Shown: positions 45,840 to 58,286, numbered from the stretch's first letter. The stretch: 64,000 nucleotides of DNA from Ampullaceana balthica (GCA_944989445.1 CALYLW010000552.1:567565-631564); one strand, 5' to 3'. Program-made: numbers and translations. Notes: generated by a model not told the origin, from the sequence alone.

Positions 45840-46930
45840 GACAAAGCACGTCACTACAAAGAAAAGTGGAGGAGTGAATGACCTTTGTTAGTGAAGAATT
45901 ACCTAACCATCATAGTCTTTTAAAGACCAAACAAGGGGAAAAGATTTATTCGCTTTGATTTGTTCTGCTGTCAATGATAATAAACTACCATGGAAAAAAT
46001 ATCTGGAATAATTACTGATAGTGCTCCTGCTATAATTAGTGAGCATAGTAGACTAGCAACACTTGTCTAAAACAAAGTCAGCGAAGAGGGTGGCAAAACT
46101 TTTAAACTTCAATGTATCTTTCATCAACAAGTTCGTTGTGCCAAACATCTTAGATGTGATCATGCTATTAAACCAGTGATAAAATCTATAAACTCTATTC
46201 GCTCTAAATCCTGTTTCACCGCCAGTTTCAGCTATTTCTTCTTGACATCCAGGTAGAATACGGAGATGTTGTGTATCACAATGATGTTAGATGGCTCAGT
46301 CGGGGGAACGCACTTCATCGCTTCTACTCACTTAAAAAAGAAAATGGGCAATTCATGTAAGTTAAGGAACAACCAGTTCCAGAAATATCTGATTCTTCTT
46401 GGCAGGCAGATTTAGCATTTTTAGTTGATGTGACAAGAAATCTAAACGTTCTTAACACAAATCTTCAAGGTCAAAATGCAGTGGACAGCCATTTATATTC
46501 ACATATCAAGGCATTTGGCAACAAACTGCAACTTTTTCAAAGGCAACTGTTTCAAATGCAGTATAAAACCACACATTTCCCCTCACTACAGGGAATCATG
46601 ACAAGTTTTCCCGAAAGAAGATTCGACGAGCCAATGCAGAGGTATATCGAAGATATCACATCCCTGGTTGATGAATTCCAAGGACGTTTTCAGGACTTTG
46701 AAATTATTGAAGAGAAAATCATGTTTTTTTCGTCGCCTATCTCTGTTGACCCTGATAATACTCCAGTCAATCTGCAGCTGGAACTCATTGAGTTACAAAG
46801 TGATGCTGAATGTTGCAGCAGACAACAACGTCTTTCTCTCATTGACTTTTACCGTCAGCTGGATAAAGAGAGATACAAAGATATTCGAAAATTTGCTAAG
46901 AAAATGATCAGCTTGTTTGGCTCGACATAG
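45840..46930 (+). pseudogene. hAT transposase remnant (GTF2IRD2/ZBED-like type)
   Basis: The plus strand mirrors the minus copy at 10300-11398. The N-part 45840-46380 is frame-broken. The open frame 46430-46930 reads NLNVLNTNLQGQNAVDSHLY, IMTSFPERRFDEPMQRYIED and ERYKDIRKFAKKMISLFGST. A hAT-like right end (GACGCCCCTG) lies at about 47214. It is not functional. Confidence 0.75.
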
Positions 46931-47214
46931 TTTAGTGAGTAGAAATTTTCAGTTATGAATTTTTAACAAGAACCTTGTGAGGACGAGACTAAATGACTCT
47001 CACCTGCGTGATATCATACGTATCAAACTAGTGACATTAGGCCTGACCGCGCATATTTACTGCATTCAATACCTCATTTTCATCTGTCACACTTAAATTT
47101 TTCAATAAAAACTTCTCAACCTTTATCATTTTTATAATATTATTTTAATCCGGCCCGCGAATATCTTTACTTCAAGGAGTATGGTCCGCCATGCAAAAAG
47201 TTTTGACGCCCCTG

Positions 47215-47735
47215 CTCTAAAGCTTTTTTTCACCACCAGTTTCAACAGTTTCTTCTTAACATCCATGGAGAATAAGAAGATATTGTATCACAATGGTATA
47301 AGATGACTTGGTCCGGGAACAGCACTTCAGTGCCTCTACACACTTAAATAAGACACAGGGCAATTCATCGTGGAAAATAAGGAAGAACCGATTCCAGAAC
47401 AATCTGATCCTGCTTGGTTGGCAGATTTTTCAGTTTTAGTTGTGACAAGACACCGAAACTCTATTAACACAAATGTTAAAGGGCGAACAGCAGTAGTAAT
47501 CCAATTATATTCACAAATCAAGGCCTTGGAAAAAAGGTGCACATTTTTCAAAGGCATCTGTCTCAAATGCATTTCGCCCGTCTACAGGAAATCATGACAA
47601 GTTTTCCCGAAAGAAGCATCAATGAGTTCAATGAGCAAGTAAATTGTAGACGTCATATCCATACTGATGAATTTGAAAAACATCTAAAAGTTGGACCAGC
47701 TTTAAAAATGAAAGTTCTGGCATCTTATTAAAATG
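47215..47735 (+). pseudogene. Second hAT transposase remnant
   Basis: It starts directly after the terminus of the previous element. It repeats the CACCACCAGTTTCAACAGTT region, then EQSDPAWLADFSVLVVTRH and IMTSFPERSINEFNEQV. This suggests the 45.8-47.2 kb element inserted into an older relative. The frames are broken. Confidence 0.65.
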
Positions 47736-48275
47736 AACTTAGTGTAAAATGTCATGCGTCTGAAGATGATATCAGCGGTGTGTGTATTCATATATTTGTC
47801 ATTTTCGTAGATTTTAATTTATTCTCCTTTATTTTCATGGGGTTTTGATTATGCAAACTATTGATTGGTGCTGACCAATTTTATTTTATTTTTATTACTA
47901 TTTGTCACTTTGTTGTATTGTCAATTATGCATTATGATGTTGTGCTTCACAAGAAAAATCCACACCAGGTACTTGAAATATTATTGACAAATTGTCCAAT
48001 TTTGTTACTGTTGACCCGAATGAGTCCCTAGAATAATCAACATTTGCTCTCTTCCAGTCAGTGTCATGGAATCATTTATATTAAAAATATTCCATTATCA
48101 TGTTCAGAGGCATCACTGGGGGTTGCGAACCGCACTGGGTGACACCATCACAAAGGGTGACACAAAAGCTTAAAATTCTGTACGTTCCCATTATTTGGCA
48201 CTGGCAGGCTCGGAAGAGGTATATGGGGTAAGTAGTGAGGGGTGACACTATGAGTTACCACATTGGGTGACACCA
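47736..48275. other. No gene seen
   Basis: A short repeat with GGGTGACACCA occurs three times at 48140-48275. It is probably a MITE scrap. Confidence 0.4.
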
Positions 48276-49248
48276 ACCGTCAGACCTGCATTTCTGCCGG
48301 CAATTGTCGGAATGCCGACAATATTAACTAATGTAAAACTTTTTTTTTCATAAATAACCTGCTTAACAACCCATAACAGCGCCAGAATAATCTCCGTGAT
48401 GATTTAATGTGACCTTACTAGCGCGACTCGTCTGCCGACAATCAGTGTCTGAAATTTATCTTGGCCCTAGACTTCGATAGCTGCCGACGTCGGCTTGCCG
48501 ACAATGATTGTCGGCATTAATAAAATAATGCGAATACGAAAAGTGATGAACTGGCACATATTCGTTTCAAGATGGATGCCTTTATGGTTATCGATCGTAA
48601 ATCAGATCTTAAAGCGATCGAAAATGGATTAAGGAATAAGTTTCGATGGGACTGGCTCGAAGAAAAAGGCAGTAATGGAGATTATCTATCAAAATATGTT
48701 TGAAAATTAAATAAACCCGGTCTAGTTGTTTGTGTTTACTGTGATTGTAGACTTGATTATAGCAAGAAAGGCAAATCCTTCATAAAAAAGACACGCACAG
48801 TCTGTGGCCGTATGGGATATGGAAGTTTTCTTTTTACTACTTCACATTAACTTTTTTTGTGTGCATCTTTTAAATAATGAAGCAGGATGGTGTCATTCCA
48901 TGGTTCAACTAAATATACATTATTATTTTTCAGAATATAGCCATAGGACTTAGATCAGTCATTTTCATTTTTTCCCTTTATTTCTCTTTGTTTGATGTTA
49001 ACAATCTACTTAATATTGAAGCATCATGTCATTTATTGATATAAATTAATCTGCATTTTATTTTCAGGATAGCTCTAAATTGGGTGTTTTAATCTGTTAA
49101 TTAAAAAAAAATTCCGGGGGGCATGCCCCCGGACCCCCACTAGTGTTTTGCGCCTCCGGCGCTTGACCGCGCTACGCGCGGTGCGTCATGTCCAACAAAA
49201 AATAAAGTTCAGACAATCTCGTTAAGGCTTACATTCAGGTCTGACGGT
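48276..49248 (+). mobile_element. Non-autonomous element with zinc-finger ORF remnant
   Basis: The inverted ends ACCGTCAGACCTG and CAGGTCTGACGGT lie 0.97 kb apart. No matching TSD is seen. Sub-terminal TTGTCGGAATGCCGACAAT palindromes lie on the left. Inside, a plus frame from 48572 (MDAFMVIDRKSDLKAIENG) reaches VVCVYCDCRLDYSKKGKSF, a finger-like motif, with one in-frame stop before it. GC-rich GCGCCTCCGGCGC and CGCGCTACGCGCGG palindromes are near the right end. Confidence 0.55.
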
Positions 49249-49549
49249 CCAACCCTATAGACGCCGCTGACCATGTTCATATACATGTTCTTTGCTATCC
49301 ATAAATGCAAAGTAGCTATCGCATACGTTTGTCGATCGAAAATACCTGTTGAAAAAAAGCGTCCCATGATGGGTTTCTGAATTCCAAAATCTTTTTGAGA
49401 AGTATCATCTATTCTATGTGAAGTTTAAAACGAACATTCAATTCAAGACAGGACTTTTGGCTTAATTTAAAAAAAATGATTTTTAATGATTTTTTAAATG
49501 ATTTTTTAGGATTGGTACTAAACTAAACACATATTCTGAAGGCCTGAGA

Positions 49550-50953
49550 CTAATCTCTTAAGGCCTTGGCTAGTACCTGGGCAATCTGCTCCATCTGCTG
49601 AGCATTGCCATACAACATTGTCTTTACATGGGACTCTTCCGCCTCTCTCACCTCCCCGGCTATATCTAGCGCGGGGCAAGACGTCACCAGGTGTACGACC
49701 GTCTCAAAGGCTTGGCTGCAATGACGGCAGTTCGAGTCCCTGTTGTGGTCTAGCCTGTGAAAGTACGAGTTGGTTTGGCAGTCTTCTGTTCTCATCTGAG
49801 TCACTAAACTCTGGTGTTTGCGACTCAGGTTCCACCACTGGTCTGATCGGCTTGGCCTGGGCATGTTAGCGAATACCCCCCTGGCTGTCGTATTGTCAGC
49901 CCACTCCTGGTATCACTTGTTCCTGAAGTGGTCCTTTAGCCAGGTTTTAGCCCCAAGATACGTGACTGGGGTCTCTGGTTGGGGTAGGGCCGCTCCTCTT
50001 TTGGCCAGGGAGTCTGCCTTTTCATTGCCGTCAACATTCACGTGGCTCGGGTTCCACTGCACTGTTACCTTACCTCCAAGTCTTTCGAGCTTGCCCACGT
50101 CCTCCAAGATGGCGTCAACCAAGTGGGTGCTACGCTTTTCACTAACCAGGACTTCGAGGGCTGATCTCGAGTCACAAAACAGTACCGTGTCGAAACCGAA
50201 AATTTCCGACCTCTGTAGTGTCCGGTGCACACTTTCCAGGGCCCTGTGTATAGCCTCAAGCTCCGCATCGTAATTCGATGCCATAGTCCCACAGTGACCT
50301 GAAAGTTCTTCTTTTGGTGGCCCTGCTCTTGGGTATAAGATGAGCGCACCATATCCTGCAATTGCTTCACTTGAACTGGCAGACCCATCCGTGAACACTT
50401 TCACTTGGGTTCCCGCGAACCCTTCTATCGTCTCAAGGGCAGCCGCTTTCTGTACATGTTCTGGGCTGCGTTTCGTCACTGCCGTGTCAGTCAAAGACAA
50501 ACGTATTTCGGGACGTGTGCATTCCGCATATGGCGGTTTAAGTGTGACACTTGTAATTTGTCTCCTATTTCGTGGGGGTTTGACGTTCCTATCAAGTTCC
50601 GTTATTTGATGCATAAATGAGGATCGTTTCAAACACCCACGTCCGCCCCAGTTGTTTTGCATTTGGTAGCAGGGCTCCCTAGTGTCTAACCTGCGGTACC
50701 TCTCTGCAGTTGTTATGATTGCCTTGTCCCTACTTATATCAAGCGGCTCTGCGTTTGCGATGACTTCCACGGCAGCTGTGGGTGTGGTTCTGTATGCGCC
50801 ACAGATAAATCTTAAAGCCTGGTTCTGGATTCGACCCAGTTTTTCCTGTGCCGTTTTACTGGCAAAAGCTTGGACGGGCATGCCATTATCGACCTCACAC
50901 TGCTCAGAAAGAGAGCTCTGAGCGTGCTTGCTCCAGCGCCCCAGTTTGTGCAT
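49550..50953 (-). CDS. LINE ORF, RNase H domain and CCHC end
   Basis: Frame 49913-50953 continues the RT C-terminal region (KLGRIQNQALRFICGAYRTT). It then holds an RNase H with VKVFTDGSASS (D), NYDAELEAIHRALE (E), VLFCDSRSALEVL (D) and WNPSHVNVDGNEKADSLAKR (last D). An in-frame TGA after HFRNK separates it from 49550-49864, which carries a zinc knuckle CRHCSQAFETVVHLVTSC. An RNase H plus CCHC tail is typical of the I group. Confidence 0.85.
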
Positions 50954-51896
50954 GCAAGCTTTTTCACCAGGTTGAGCTTGGCGGTAGCCTGGGAGTACAT
51001 GTCTTGTACGAAATTATGCATTTGTACTTTTTGATCCAGTTTGACTCCCAGGTATATCTGTTGTTTGTCCCATTTGAGCGCCACATCGTTTATTTTAAGC
51101 ACTATCTCCTGTTTGAGAATGGTTCTGCCATTAGTGAAAAGGGAATAGACCGTCTTCTCGGTGTTAATTTCCATATGCCACCTCTGCACGTATACGAAAG
51201 GTCTCGCTGTAGTAGCTGTTGCAGTCAGTTGGTATCTTTACCGGTGCTCCAGATGACCAAATCGTCTGCATACATGGCCGCACTGGATTGTAACATTCCA
51301 GGGAGGTCGTTGATGAAAGCCAAGAACAGTGTGCAACTGAGTGCTGACCCTTGGGGTATCCCCTGTTGCAGCGTTCTCTTGTTAGAGGCTTCACTGCCAT
51401 AAGTTGTTTGGATCGTCCGGTTTTTAAGAAACCCTTGGATCCACCTGTACATGTTGGCAGTTACGCCTAGGGCTTGTAATTTCAACAACAGACCGGACCT
51501 CCAGACCCTATCGTAAGCCTGTCGGAGGTCGAAGAATATTGCCACAGTATGCATTTTTTTCTGGAGCCCGTCTGTTATGGACTGCAGAAGACGGAGCACT
51601 TGATCAATCGGCTGCTTTCCCTTTCGGAAACCAGCCTGATTAATATTCAGACTATTCGTACTTTCCAAGTACCAATAGAGTCTGGCATTCACCATTCTCT
51701 CAGCTACCTTCCCCAAAAACGATGTTAGGGAGATCGGACGGTAGCTGTTTAGGAGTCCTTGATGTTTACCTTCTTTAGGAATTGGAACGATGTTAGCGCT
51801 CAACCAAGCTCCAGGTAGGGCACCCGTGGCCCACGTCCTGTTTATGATATTCAATTGCGAGGACATTGCTATCGTGCCAAGGTTTTTAAATCATCT
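50954..51896 (-). CDS. LINE ORF, reverse transcriptase part (frame-broken)
   Basis: The RT frame 51225-51866 has PIPKEGKHQGLLNSYRPISL, AIFFDLRQAYDRVW (motif A), QGIPQGSALSCTLFLAFIND (motif B) and YADDLVIWS (motif C, both catalytic Asp present). It stops at a TGA after GKDTN. A further shift near 51190 is needed to reach WHMEINTEKTVYSLFTNG and the thumb (IYLGVKLDQKV) in frame 50812-51189. RT activity is lost unless the breaks are sequencing errors. Confidence 0.85.
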
Positions 51897-53430
51897 CGTT
51901 ATTTACTTTGTCCTGTCCTGGTGCCTTGGCGGCTTTGCACTTACTGATCGCCGTTTGCAATTCGGTCAGAGTGGAAGGGGCGGTAAAGACCTCAGCATGC
52001 GGTCCCCACTTCTGGGTCTTTTCTCCATGTTTCCTGAGACGGTTCAGGTTACGGCTCTGACTGGTTTCTTTCTGCTTTAGGCTCACACTTGCAAAATGCT
52101 TATTCAAAGCATCGGCACAATTTGTATCTGTGGTTACAATGCCTGTGGTCGTTTGCAAGGGGCTCGGATTTTTCGTTTTCCCCATACCAGAAAGTGAATC
52201 AATCAGTTGCCACACCTTTCTTCCGTCTGCCAGGTTAAGTTTACCACACGAACTAACCCACTCTTCTTTTTTTGTCTTGAGTGTTTCCTCCCGGACTTCA
52301 GCAGTTAGCTTATTATAGGCAGCACGAGCAGCCGCCGTTTTAAGTTTGCCTGCTTTTTTCCGTTCCTTCTTACGTTCACGGACGAGACCCGCCAGCTTTT
52401 TGTTCCAGAATGGTCGGAACTTTCGGTGTCTACACGTTCTTGGAATGGACTTCCTAGCCATTGAAAAAATAACACCCACGAGGTCGTTATATGCATTCTC
52501 GATTGACTTGGGGTTCTCTGGGTCTACAGTTGAACCCGCGAGCGTGCTTTCAATCCCGTCACGGAATCTTTTCCAGTCGGCTTTGCCGAACAGCCAGTGT
52601 CTTCTGGCAAAACGTGCCTTCACCAACTCAATGTCTATTTCAATGAGTATAGGTTTGTGGTCACTACCAACTTCCGGCATAACTTTCCATCCTACTTTCG
52701 CCTCTAGCTCAGCCGAGACTAGGGTTAGGTCTGGACGTGATAGGGCACTGTTGCCGGTATGAAGTAGTGTCGGAGCACTATTCTTGTCCTGTAACCTTAT
52801 TAAGTTGGTAGTAAGCTCGACCTCCTCTAAGTACCGCCCAGAGGCGTTTTTATCGGGATAGCCTAACGCTTCACTATGAGCGTTAAAATCCCCTGCAATT
52901 ATGTGGTTCTTAAACATTGTTGTGTTGTGTAAAGGAAGGCACAACGTGTTTCTCGGGGTGTTGTATATATTCGAGATGGTAAAAATTTTACCAGATTTAG
53001 TGACGCTGAGTGTACAGCTAAGTACTTTGCTCTCTACAATCTCCGATGTGAGGTTTCTTTTTGCATAAGTGACCAGACCTCTGCAATTTTTGCATGCACA
53101 GCGATACACTGAGTAACCCGTGATGTGCAATGGGTTCTTTTTCAGCAGAGTTTCTTGCAAAAGAGCAACGTCCACCATATGCTCGTGGAGCAGCTTAGTT
53201 ATTTCAGTTATCTTGCCCCTGACACCGCAGCAATTTAGTTGTAATATGGAGAGGATTTTGGGGAGCTGAACCCTGGCAGCTAGCCTATCTGGGCTTACAG
53301 TAATACGTACGCCTCGTGTCGTCCTGATACCCGTTGCCGACACAGAGGGGAGGGGAGGGTCCGTAGTCCTCGCATGATTAAGACAATCTTGAGGTTTTCC
53401 AACCATATTGAATGAATCAAATGGGCGCAT
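51886..53430 (-). CDS. LINE ORF, apurinic-type endonuclease and linker
   Basis: The 514-residue frame has endonuclease motifs in order: LQLNCCGVRGKI, VALLQETLL (catalytic E), IIAGDFNAHS (D and N), SRPDLTLVS and VGSDHKPILI (S-D-H). A basic linker follows (RERKKERKKAGKL). The frame then stops at NNEMI. The RT continues one frame over at 51896, where a run of Ts looks one base too long. The ATG at 53430 is the first long-frame Met; some 260 nt of leader precede it. It would nick target DNA for target-primed reverse transcription. Confidence 0.85.
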   Translation of the reverse strand: MRPFDSFNMVGKPQDCLNHARTTDPPLPSVSATGIRTTRGVRITVSPDRLAARVQLPKILSILQLNCCGVRGKITEITKLLHEHMVDVALLQETLLKKNPLHITGYSVYRCACKNCRGLVTYAKRNLTSEIVESKVLSCTLSVTKSGKIFTISNIYNTPRNTLCLPLHNTTMFKNHIIAGDFNAHSEALGYPDKNASGRYLEEVELTTNLIRLQDKNSAPTLLHTGNSALSRPDLTLVSAELEAKVGWKVMPEVGSDHKPILIEIDIELVKARFARRHWLFGKADWKRFRDGIESTLAGSTVDPENPKSIENAYNDLVGVIFSMARKSIPRTCRHRKFRPFWNKKLAGLVRERKKERKKAGKLKTAAARAAYNKLTAEVREETLKTKKEEWVSSCGKLNLADGRKVWQLIDSLSGMGKTKNPSPLQTTTGIVTTDTNCADALNKHFASVSLKQKETSQSRNLNRLRKHGEKTQKWGPHAEVFTAPSTLTELQTAISKCKAAKAPGQDKVNNEMI

Positions 53431-53702
53431 TTTCTTACCTTTTCCCGGTCAGTGTATGTTGCCATACACGTACCTTTGCCCTGGGAACTAGACTAGTGAG
53501 TCGAGTCCTTTCACTACGCCACTCATGCGTGGTTTTGTGTGTCTGTTGCTTAAAGCAAGGATTCCTTACAGACATGGTCTATGACATGGTCTATGACGAT
53601 GTGCGTCAGGGTTGTTAGTTTCAGGTGCAGCCAGTTCCACACATTACTCGTGTCCCGGGCCGCGTAGAGGCCAACCCTTTCCGGAGACTAGGATTGGTAC
53701 TA

Positions 53703-55416
53703 TATGCTTCGAATCCCCATAACCATCGTTTGCTAACAAAGATGTAGCCATTGCAAAAAGTTTACAATAGAGGCAAAAAAATAAATCAAATCTTTAGCTG
53801 AAGAATGCACCAACTTTTCTAGCAATGTTCTCTCCATTGCTAAGATTTCTTATATAAGTTCTTGATGTGAACCTACGTCAGCTCGTGTAAGTAGGGAAAT
53901 CAAAGTTAAACCCTTTTGTACTGTGCGCCGGCCCAAGTCGTAACAATGTGGGGCAGTGAGGTAAATATGTCCCCGGGCTCCAAGGTACAGGGGCGCAAAA
54001 ATGAGGATAACCACGTTATTTCATAGTAAAATTTGATTAAACGACAAGGGTTGGGGGCGCCAATTTTATAATTCTAAAATAATTTTTCCCTGGTCAAAAA
54101 ATATCCTGCTTACACCAAATGCGGCAATATAACATCTCGTCATGAAACTCACTGCGGCCCGGGTTAAAATCCAATTTTTGCTTTATAATGTAATAGTCAT
54201 GAATCGTAAATTATTTAAAAGGATAATTGTATATGCTATACAATGAAAAAAGGTTTTATCGCCTCAGTTTTGGGATTTGTTATTTTAATTCATTTTTTCG
54301 GATCGGTCCTCCGCATTTTCATTACATGAATTTTGCGCTCCTTGATTTTTTTACTCCGTGCATTTTCACGGAAAGACGAAGTGTTAGTCCGGCCCCGCAT
54401 ACAGCAGTCCCTTAAAACAGTGGTCCCCAACCTGTGGTCCGCGAGCAAAGAAACATTAAATTTATTTACATTTTTACTGTTGTGTATTTATCTGGGATTG
54501 TTCGTCTTTCCATTCACAAGATGGAAAAGCTTGTTAACCGTTTCGGTGGCACCAAGTCCAAAGAATATCAATGACAATGACACATTAGCGCAGTTCGGAC
54601 AACAGCCTACAATCAGTCTTTGCGCTATGTGTCGGCGCTCTTGTGTCGGCGCTCTTATCACGGCGCTTTTATGTCGGCGCTCTCTTGTGCGCGAGTTTGT
54701 TGGGTCGCCCATGTTGGCCAGCTGATCTACTTCTATGTCCCTTTTTTCCTATTTTGATTTTGTGTTCCTAAATTTCATTGATATCTCATCAACGACGGGA
54801 TTCGAAAGTGTCTTCTGGTGACGTTATGGTTATTATTCCAAGAGTGTTACTTGTGTCAAAAACAGCTATAAAGTAAGTTTTAAATATTTAATTCATTTTT
54901 ACACGCTTTTATTTAAGTCACAATGTTTGTATGTTGTATCCATCCACCCTTCCTTCCATCCATCCTTCCTTTAAAACTTGAAACGTAAAATTATACCACT
55001 TCTGATGGTCCTAGAGATCTAAAAATTTTACCACAGATAGATCTTGGATTACAATGCATGTTTCAAAATTTCAGATCGATCGAATGTACCGTATTGAAAT
55101 TATTGCACTTTTAGTTTTTGTCTATATAAAATATTATCACTTGCGTCAATGAACAATGCCTCAATTCGCCCTAGAGGGATACAATTATTATAACTTTAAA
55201 AAGTACTATCAACATCAAATCTTGCTGGACGAAATATAAGCGTGATCGATTGCCGACATGGGGGTACGAGGTTCAATTTTTAGTTAAGGGAAAATGTTTT
55301 TTTTTGTATTATACATATTTAGTGCAATTTCTGTATGTAAATAAAAGCGTGTCCTTTTTAAAAAAAAAGATTTTTTTACATTTAACTTATTATGCTTTAA
55401 ATTTAAATAAATGCTT
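53703..55416. other. No gene; hAT terminus at 54418
   Basis: CAGTGGTCCCCAACCTGTGG at 54418 is a typical hAT end. GTCGGCGCTCTT repeats lie at 54631-54690. No second end or TSD is seen. The rest is AT-rich. Confidence 0.45.
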
Positions 55417-55624
55417 AGGGGACGTCCATAAATGACGTAACGCGCGAGGGGGGGAGGGAAGAGGGGTTAAGCATTTGTGATGATGTGTGACGATTTCGTG
55501 GGGATTTAAAGAAATGTGACGTCACATAAAAAAAACGCACATCTTTAAATAAAATTTCCACTGAACTAATTCATTGCTTGCAATTTATTTAAAGACGTTT
55601 TCAATGACTTCACGCTTGTTATCT

Positions 55625-57462
55625 TTCAAAGCTCTGACAAACTACAAGGTATTTTGATACAACTTTTCCCTCTGAAAATGAAACAAAAATAATAAAACAC
55701 AAAAAAAAAGAATTTGGTTCTTTGAATGAATCAATGACAGGAAGTTAATGAGTCTTTGAAATACGCCGACATTATTTACCGTATTTACTCATTCTAAAGC
55801 CGACTTTTTGGGGGGCAAAATCTAGTAGGAAGGAATTGGGGGGGGGGATTGGCTTACGAGCGGGTCATAGGTGATTTCTCCATGTGCATTGAATATCGGT
55901 GTTGTTATTGTAGATCATCAAGATCCGTTTCTACATTCTACAAGATTCAACTGCTCTACCAGAAGCTATAAAATAATATGAAATACCTGCAATTACCTTG
56001 TTTACTCATTTTATTTATTTTTGTGAATGTTTTATTAATACATTGTTTTACAAATTTTGTTTACAACAACGAATTTTAATGTACGCGCTTTCATCACTTT
56101 TTACACATACTCAAAAATTAAAATAAAAATTAGTAAAAAGTGGTTACTGGGTAACCCTTCCATAACAAAGAGCACAAAGACAAAGATAGTTAGTACAAAG
56201 TAAACAATCATAATGACCAATTTAGTTTGTAGTTTTAAAAAAAAGTGTACCATTTTGTTTACGCTTTCCTATTCTTTTTTGGGGTCGGCTTGCGAGCGGG
56301 TTACACACTTTTAATACTAGTCTCTTCCAAAAGAGAAGGGTCGGCTTATGAATGAACGGGCTGTAGAACGAGTATATACGGTAGTTACCAGTTGATAAGA
56401 GACTATGTTTTTTTAAATTTTAAATCTTTTGGTTGAAAATAATTTGGGCTTGATTTAATTTTTTTAATGTTAAGGGTTTGGTTTGTAAATGGTTGGTGAT
56501 TTAATAACTGTTACCACCCGCCCACAGGTGTTGACGCGCCTTGCTGAAAAAAATTAACAAACTCACGGCTATTCCCGTGTGTTTCTTGTGTAGGCTTAGC
56601 AGAAAAACTGATTTGAATAAGACGTACAAAGTTGTCAGTATTTTAAGTTTATCAATTAAAAAGTTGCTACTGCCGCCAATGTTCCCTTTAATGTGCGTGG
56701 CTGCGCGGCCGTGCAGTTCTCTGGCCGACGCCACGCAGAGGTTTAGAATCACCGTGCAGCAAAGTAGTATTGCACACACAAAAAATGGATGCTCTGCAAC
56801 TTTGCTCACGACTTTTTTTTCTTTTTTTTTACTTTGCGGTTGCACACGAACAACGAACTTTAGAGGGAACATTGGCCGCCACCTAGCGGACATTAAAATT
56901 CAAGCTGCTGGGCCCTATGACCTGACTGAATGTTACGTCATTGTTGTTGACCTTTTGTTTGAATGTTCAGTTTACTGTAGTTTTAGTTTATGAGTATGAC
57001 GAATGCATTTACAGCAGTAATAAAAGTTTGTAGAGCACAATAGTATTTTTTTAAAAAATATGCTGTTAGCTACTGTGTGAAATGAGTTGAATGGATGGTG
57101 GCTACGTTGCATTGTATAGCCGTCATGACAGCGAAAATTATGTGGCGTTTTAGACGAGTTCCCGCGCAGCATTTTTGAACAATATTGACATCACTAGTTA
57201 CGAATAGGGATGTACCGGATATGGGCTCCGGAAAATCCGGAATCCTGCCATTTTTACAAATCCAGCTTCAGCTCCAGCAGAATTTCACTTCATAAATCCG
57301 GCTGGCCACTAGATCAAAAAGAAATATAATGGCTCCGGCAAATCTGGAATCCGCCCATATTTACAAATCTGACTCCGCCTTCGGACGGATTTCCCTTCAT
57401 AAATCTGTCCGAATCCGGCTGGATTTAAAGAAATTGAATCCTGTATACCCCTGGTTACGATA
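55625..57462 (+). mobile_element. hAT-like insertion in the MITE
   Basis: Segments such as GGTTCTTTGAATGAATCAA and GGTTTGTAAATGGTTGGTGA match the 5' part of the hAT pseudogene at 35116-37432. An AGGGATGTACCGGAT repeat (57206-57455) is attached at the right. Frames 56501-56893 and 56541-56993 have no recognised domain. The exact borders are uncertain. Confidence 0.55.
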
Positions 57463-57652
57463 TTAAATAGATTGCAGACTTACGCTAAATACATTAAATG
57501 TAAAAAAATTAATAATATTTGAAGCATGCTTATTTTCAATTAGTAAATACGGCTATTTTTAAAATAATTTTTATTTTCGGGTGGGGTCACAGCTTTGCGA
57601 TGTAATATTGGAGGGGAATCTATGTTTGTGTGACGAGTGTGACGTGGGGGGT

Positions 57653-57661
57653 GTCAAAATC
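57653..57661. repeat. 9-bp TSD of the FLYWCH-MULE, left copy
   Basis: GTCAAAATC is identical to 63816-63824. The matching MITE sequence at 31924-32346 has a single equivalent of this site. Confidence 0.88.
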
Positions 57662-57669
57662 GGTGACCG

Positions 57670-57838
57670 GACAAGTGAACACAAGACAAGTGAACACTAG
57701 ACAGGTGAACACTAGACAACTGAACACAAGACAACCGAACACACGACAAGTGAACATACGGACAAGTGAACACGCAGACAAGTGAACACACTGACAACTG
57801 AACCTACAGACAACTGAACATACGACAAGTGAACACTA
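57670..57838 (+). repeat. Left TIR array, eleven 15/16-bp units
   Basis: The units are GACAAGTGAACACAA and variants. Lengths from the outer end are 15 x5, 16 x4, 15 x2 (the last is partly decayed). Confidence 0.9.
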
Positions 57839-57839
57839 A

Positions 57840-58026
57840 TATAATAGAAATTGAAAAAGAATATATAATTTTAAAACGTCGAATGTTAAAAATAAAATTA
57901 CCGACAGATTTGCTACTGCTAAAACTGAAGTTAAACAAATTTGAAATTTTGTCTCAAAAAGAGCGCTGTAAAGTTTTTTTTAAAGGCTTAAACCAAGAAA
58001 GAGAGTTCCAGAAAGCACATCACTAA
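57840..58026 (+). CDS. Small lysine-rich ORF inside the MULE
   Basis: This open stretch follows directly after the left array and ends in TAA at 58024-58026. It reads IEIEKEYIILKRRMLKIKL and ends ERCKVFFKGLNQEREFQKAH. It has no ATG at its start. It might be an upstream exon of the transposase gene, since a pyrimidine-rich acceptor (TTTTCCAG) lies at 60119-60126. It could equally be chance. No domain is recognised. Confidence 0.25.
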
Positions 58027-58286
58027 TTGAACAGAAGTGAGTATTTTCTAGGGCGTTTTATAGATTATTCTAACCAACAATGTATTACTTTTGTTCCACT
58101 TATGACTTAGATTATGTATAGTATAAGTATATGTAGTTTTGCATGACGATTGAGATGTAGAGTAGAGTCAGTAGAGCCTTAAATATTAATTTAATTAACT
58201 CGATTAAACTTAAATCCTTTTAATTTTAAAAACATAAAATAGGCTACCATCTACCATTATCAACTAATATTATTATTAACATTAAC

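Larger units (their letters stand above)
49521..53688 (-). mobile_element. I-type (Nimb-like) LINE, nearly complete, 14-bp TSD
   Basis: The minus-strand element spans 4168 bp between direct repeats TAGGATTGGTACTA (49507-49520 and 53689-53702). It has a leader of about 260 nt, then endonuclease, RT, RNase H and a CCHC end, with a 3' UTR of about 29 nt. EN followed by RT and RNase H is the I-group order. No separate gag ORF is present. It is interrupted by a few frameshifts and stops. The many plus-strand ORFs here are shadows. Confidence 0.9.

Noticed and set aside
49618..52762. Plus-strand ORFs of 60-184 codons over the I-type LINE
   Set aside because: They are antisense shadows of the LINE coding frames.
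57670..57838. CRISPR-like array
   Set aside because: Units are contiguous with no unique spacers, they vary in sequence, and an inverted copy lies 6 kb away. It is a TIR array in a eukaryotic element.
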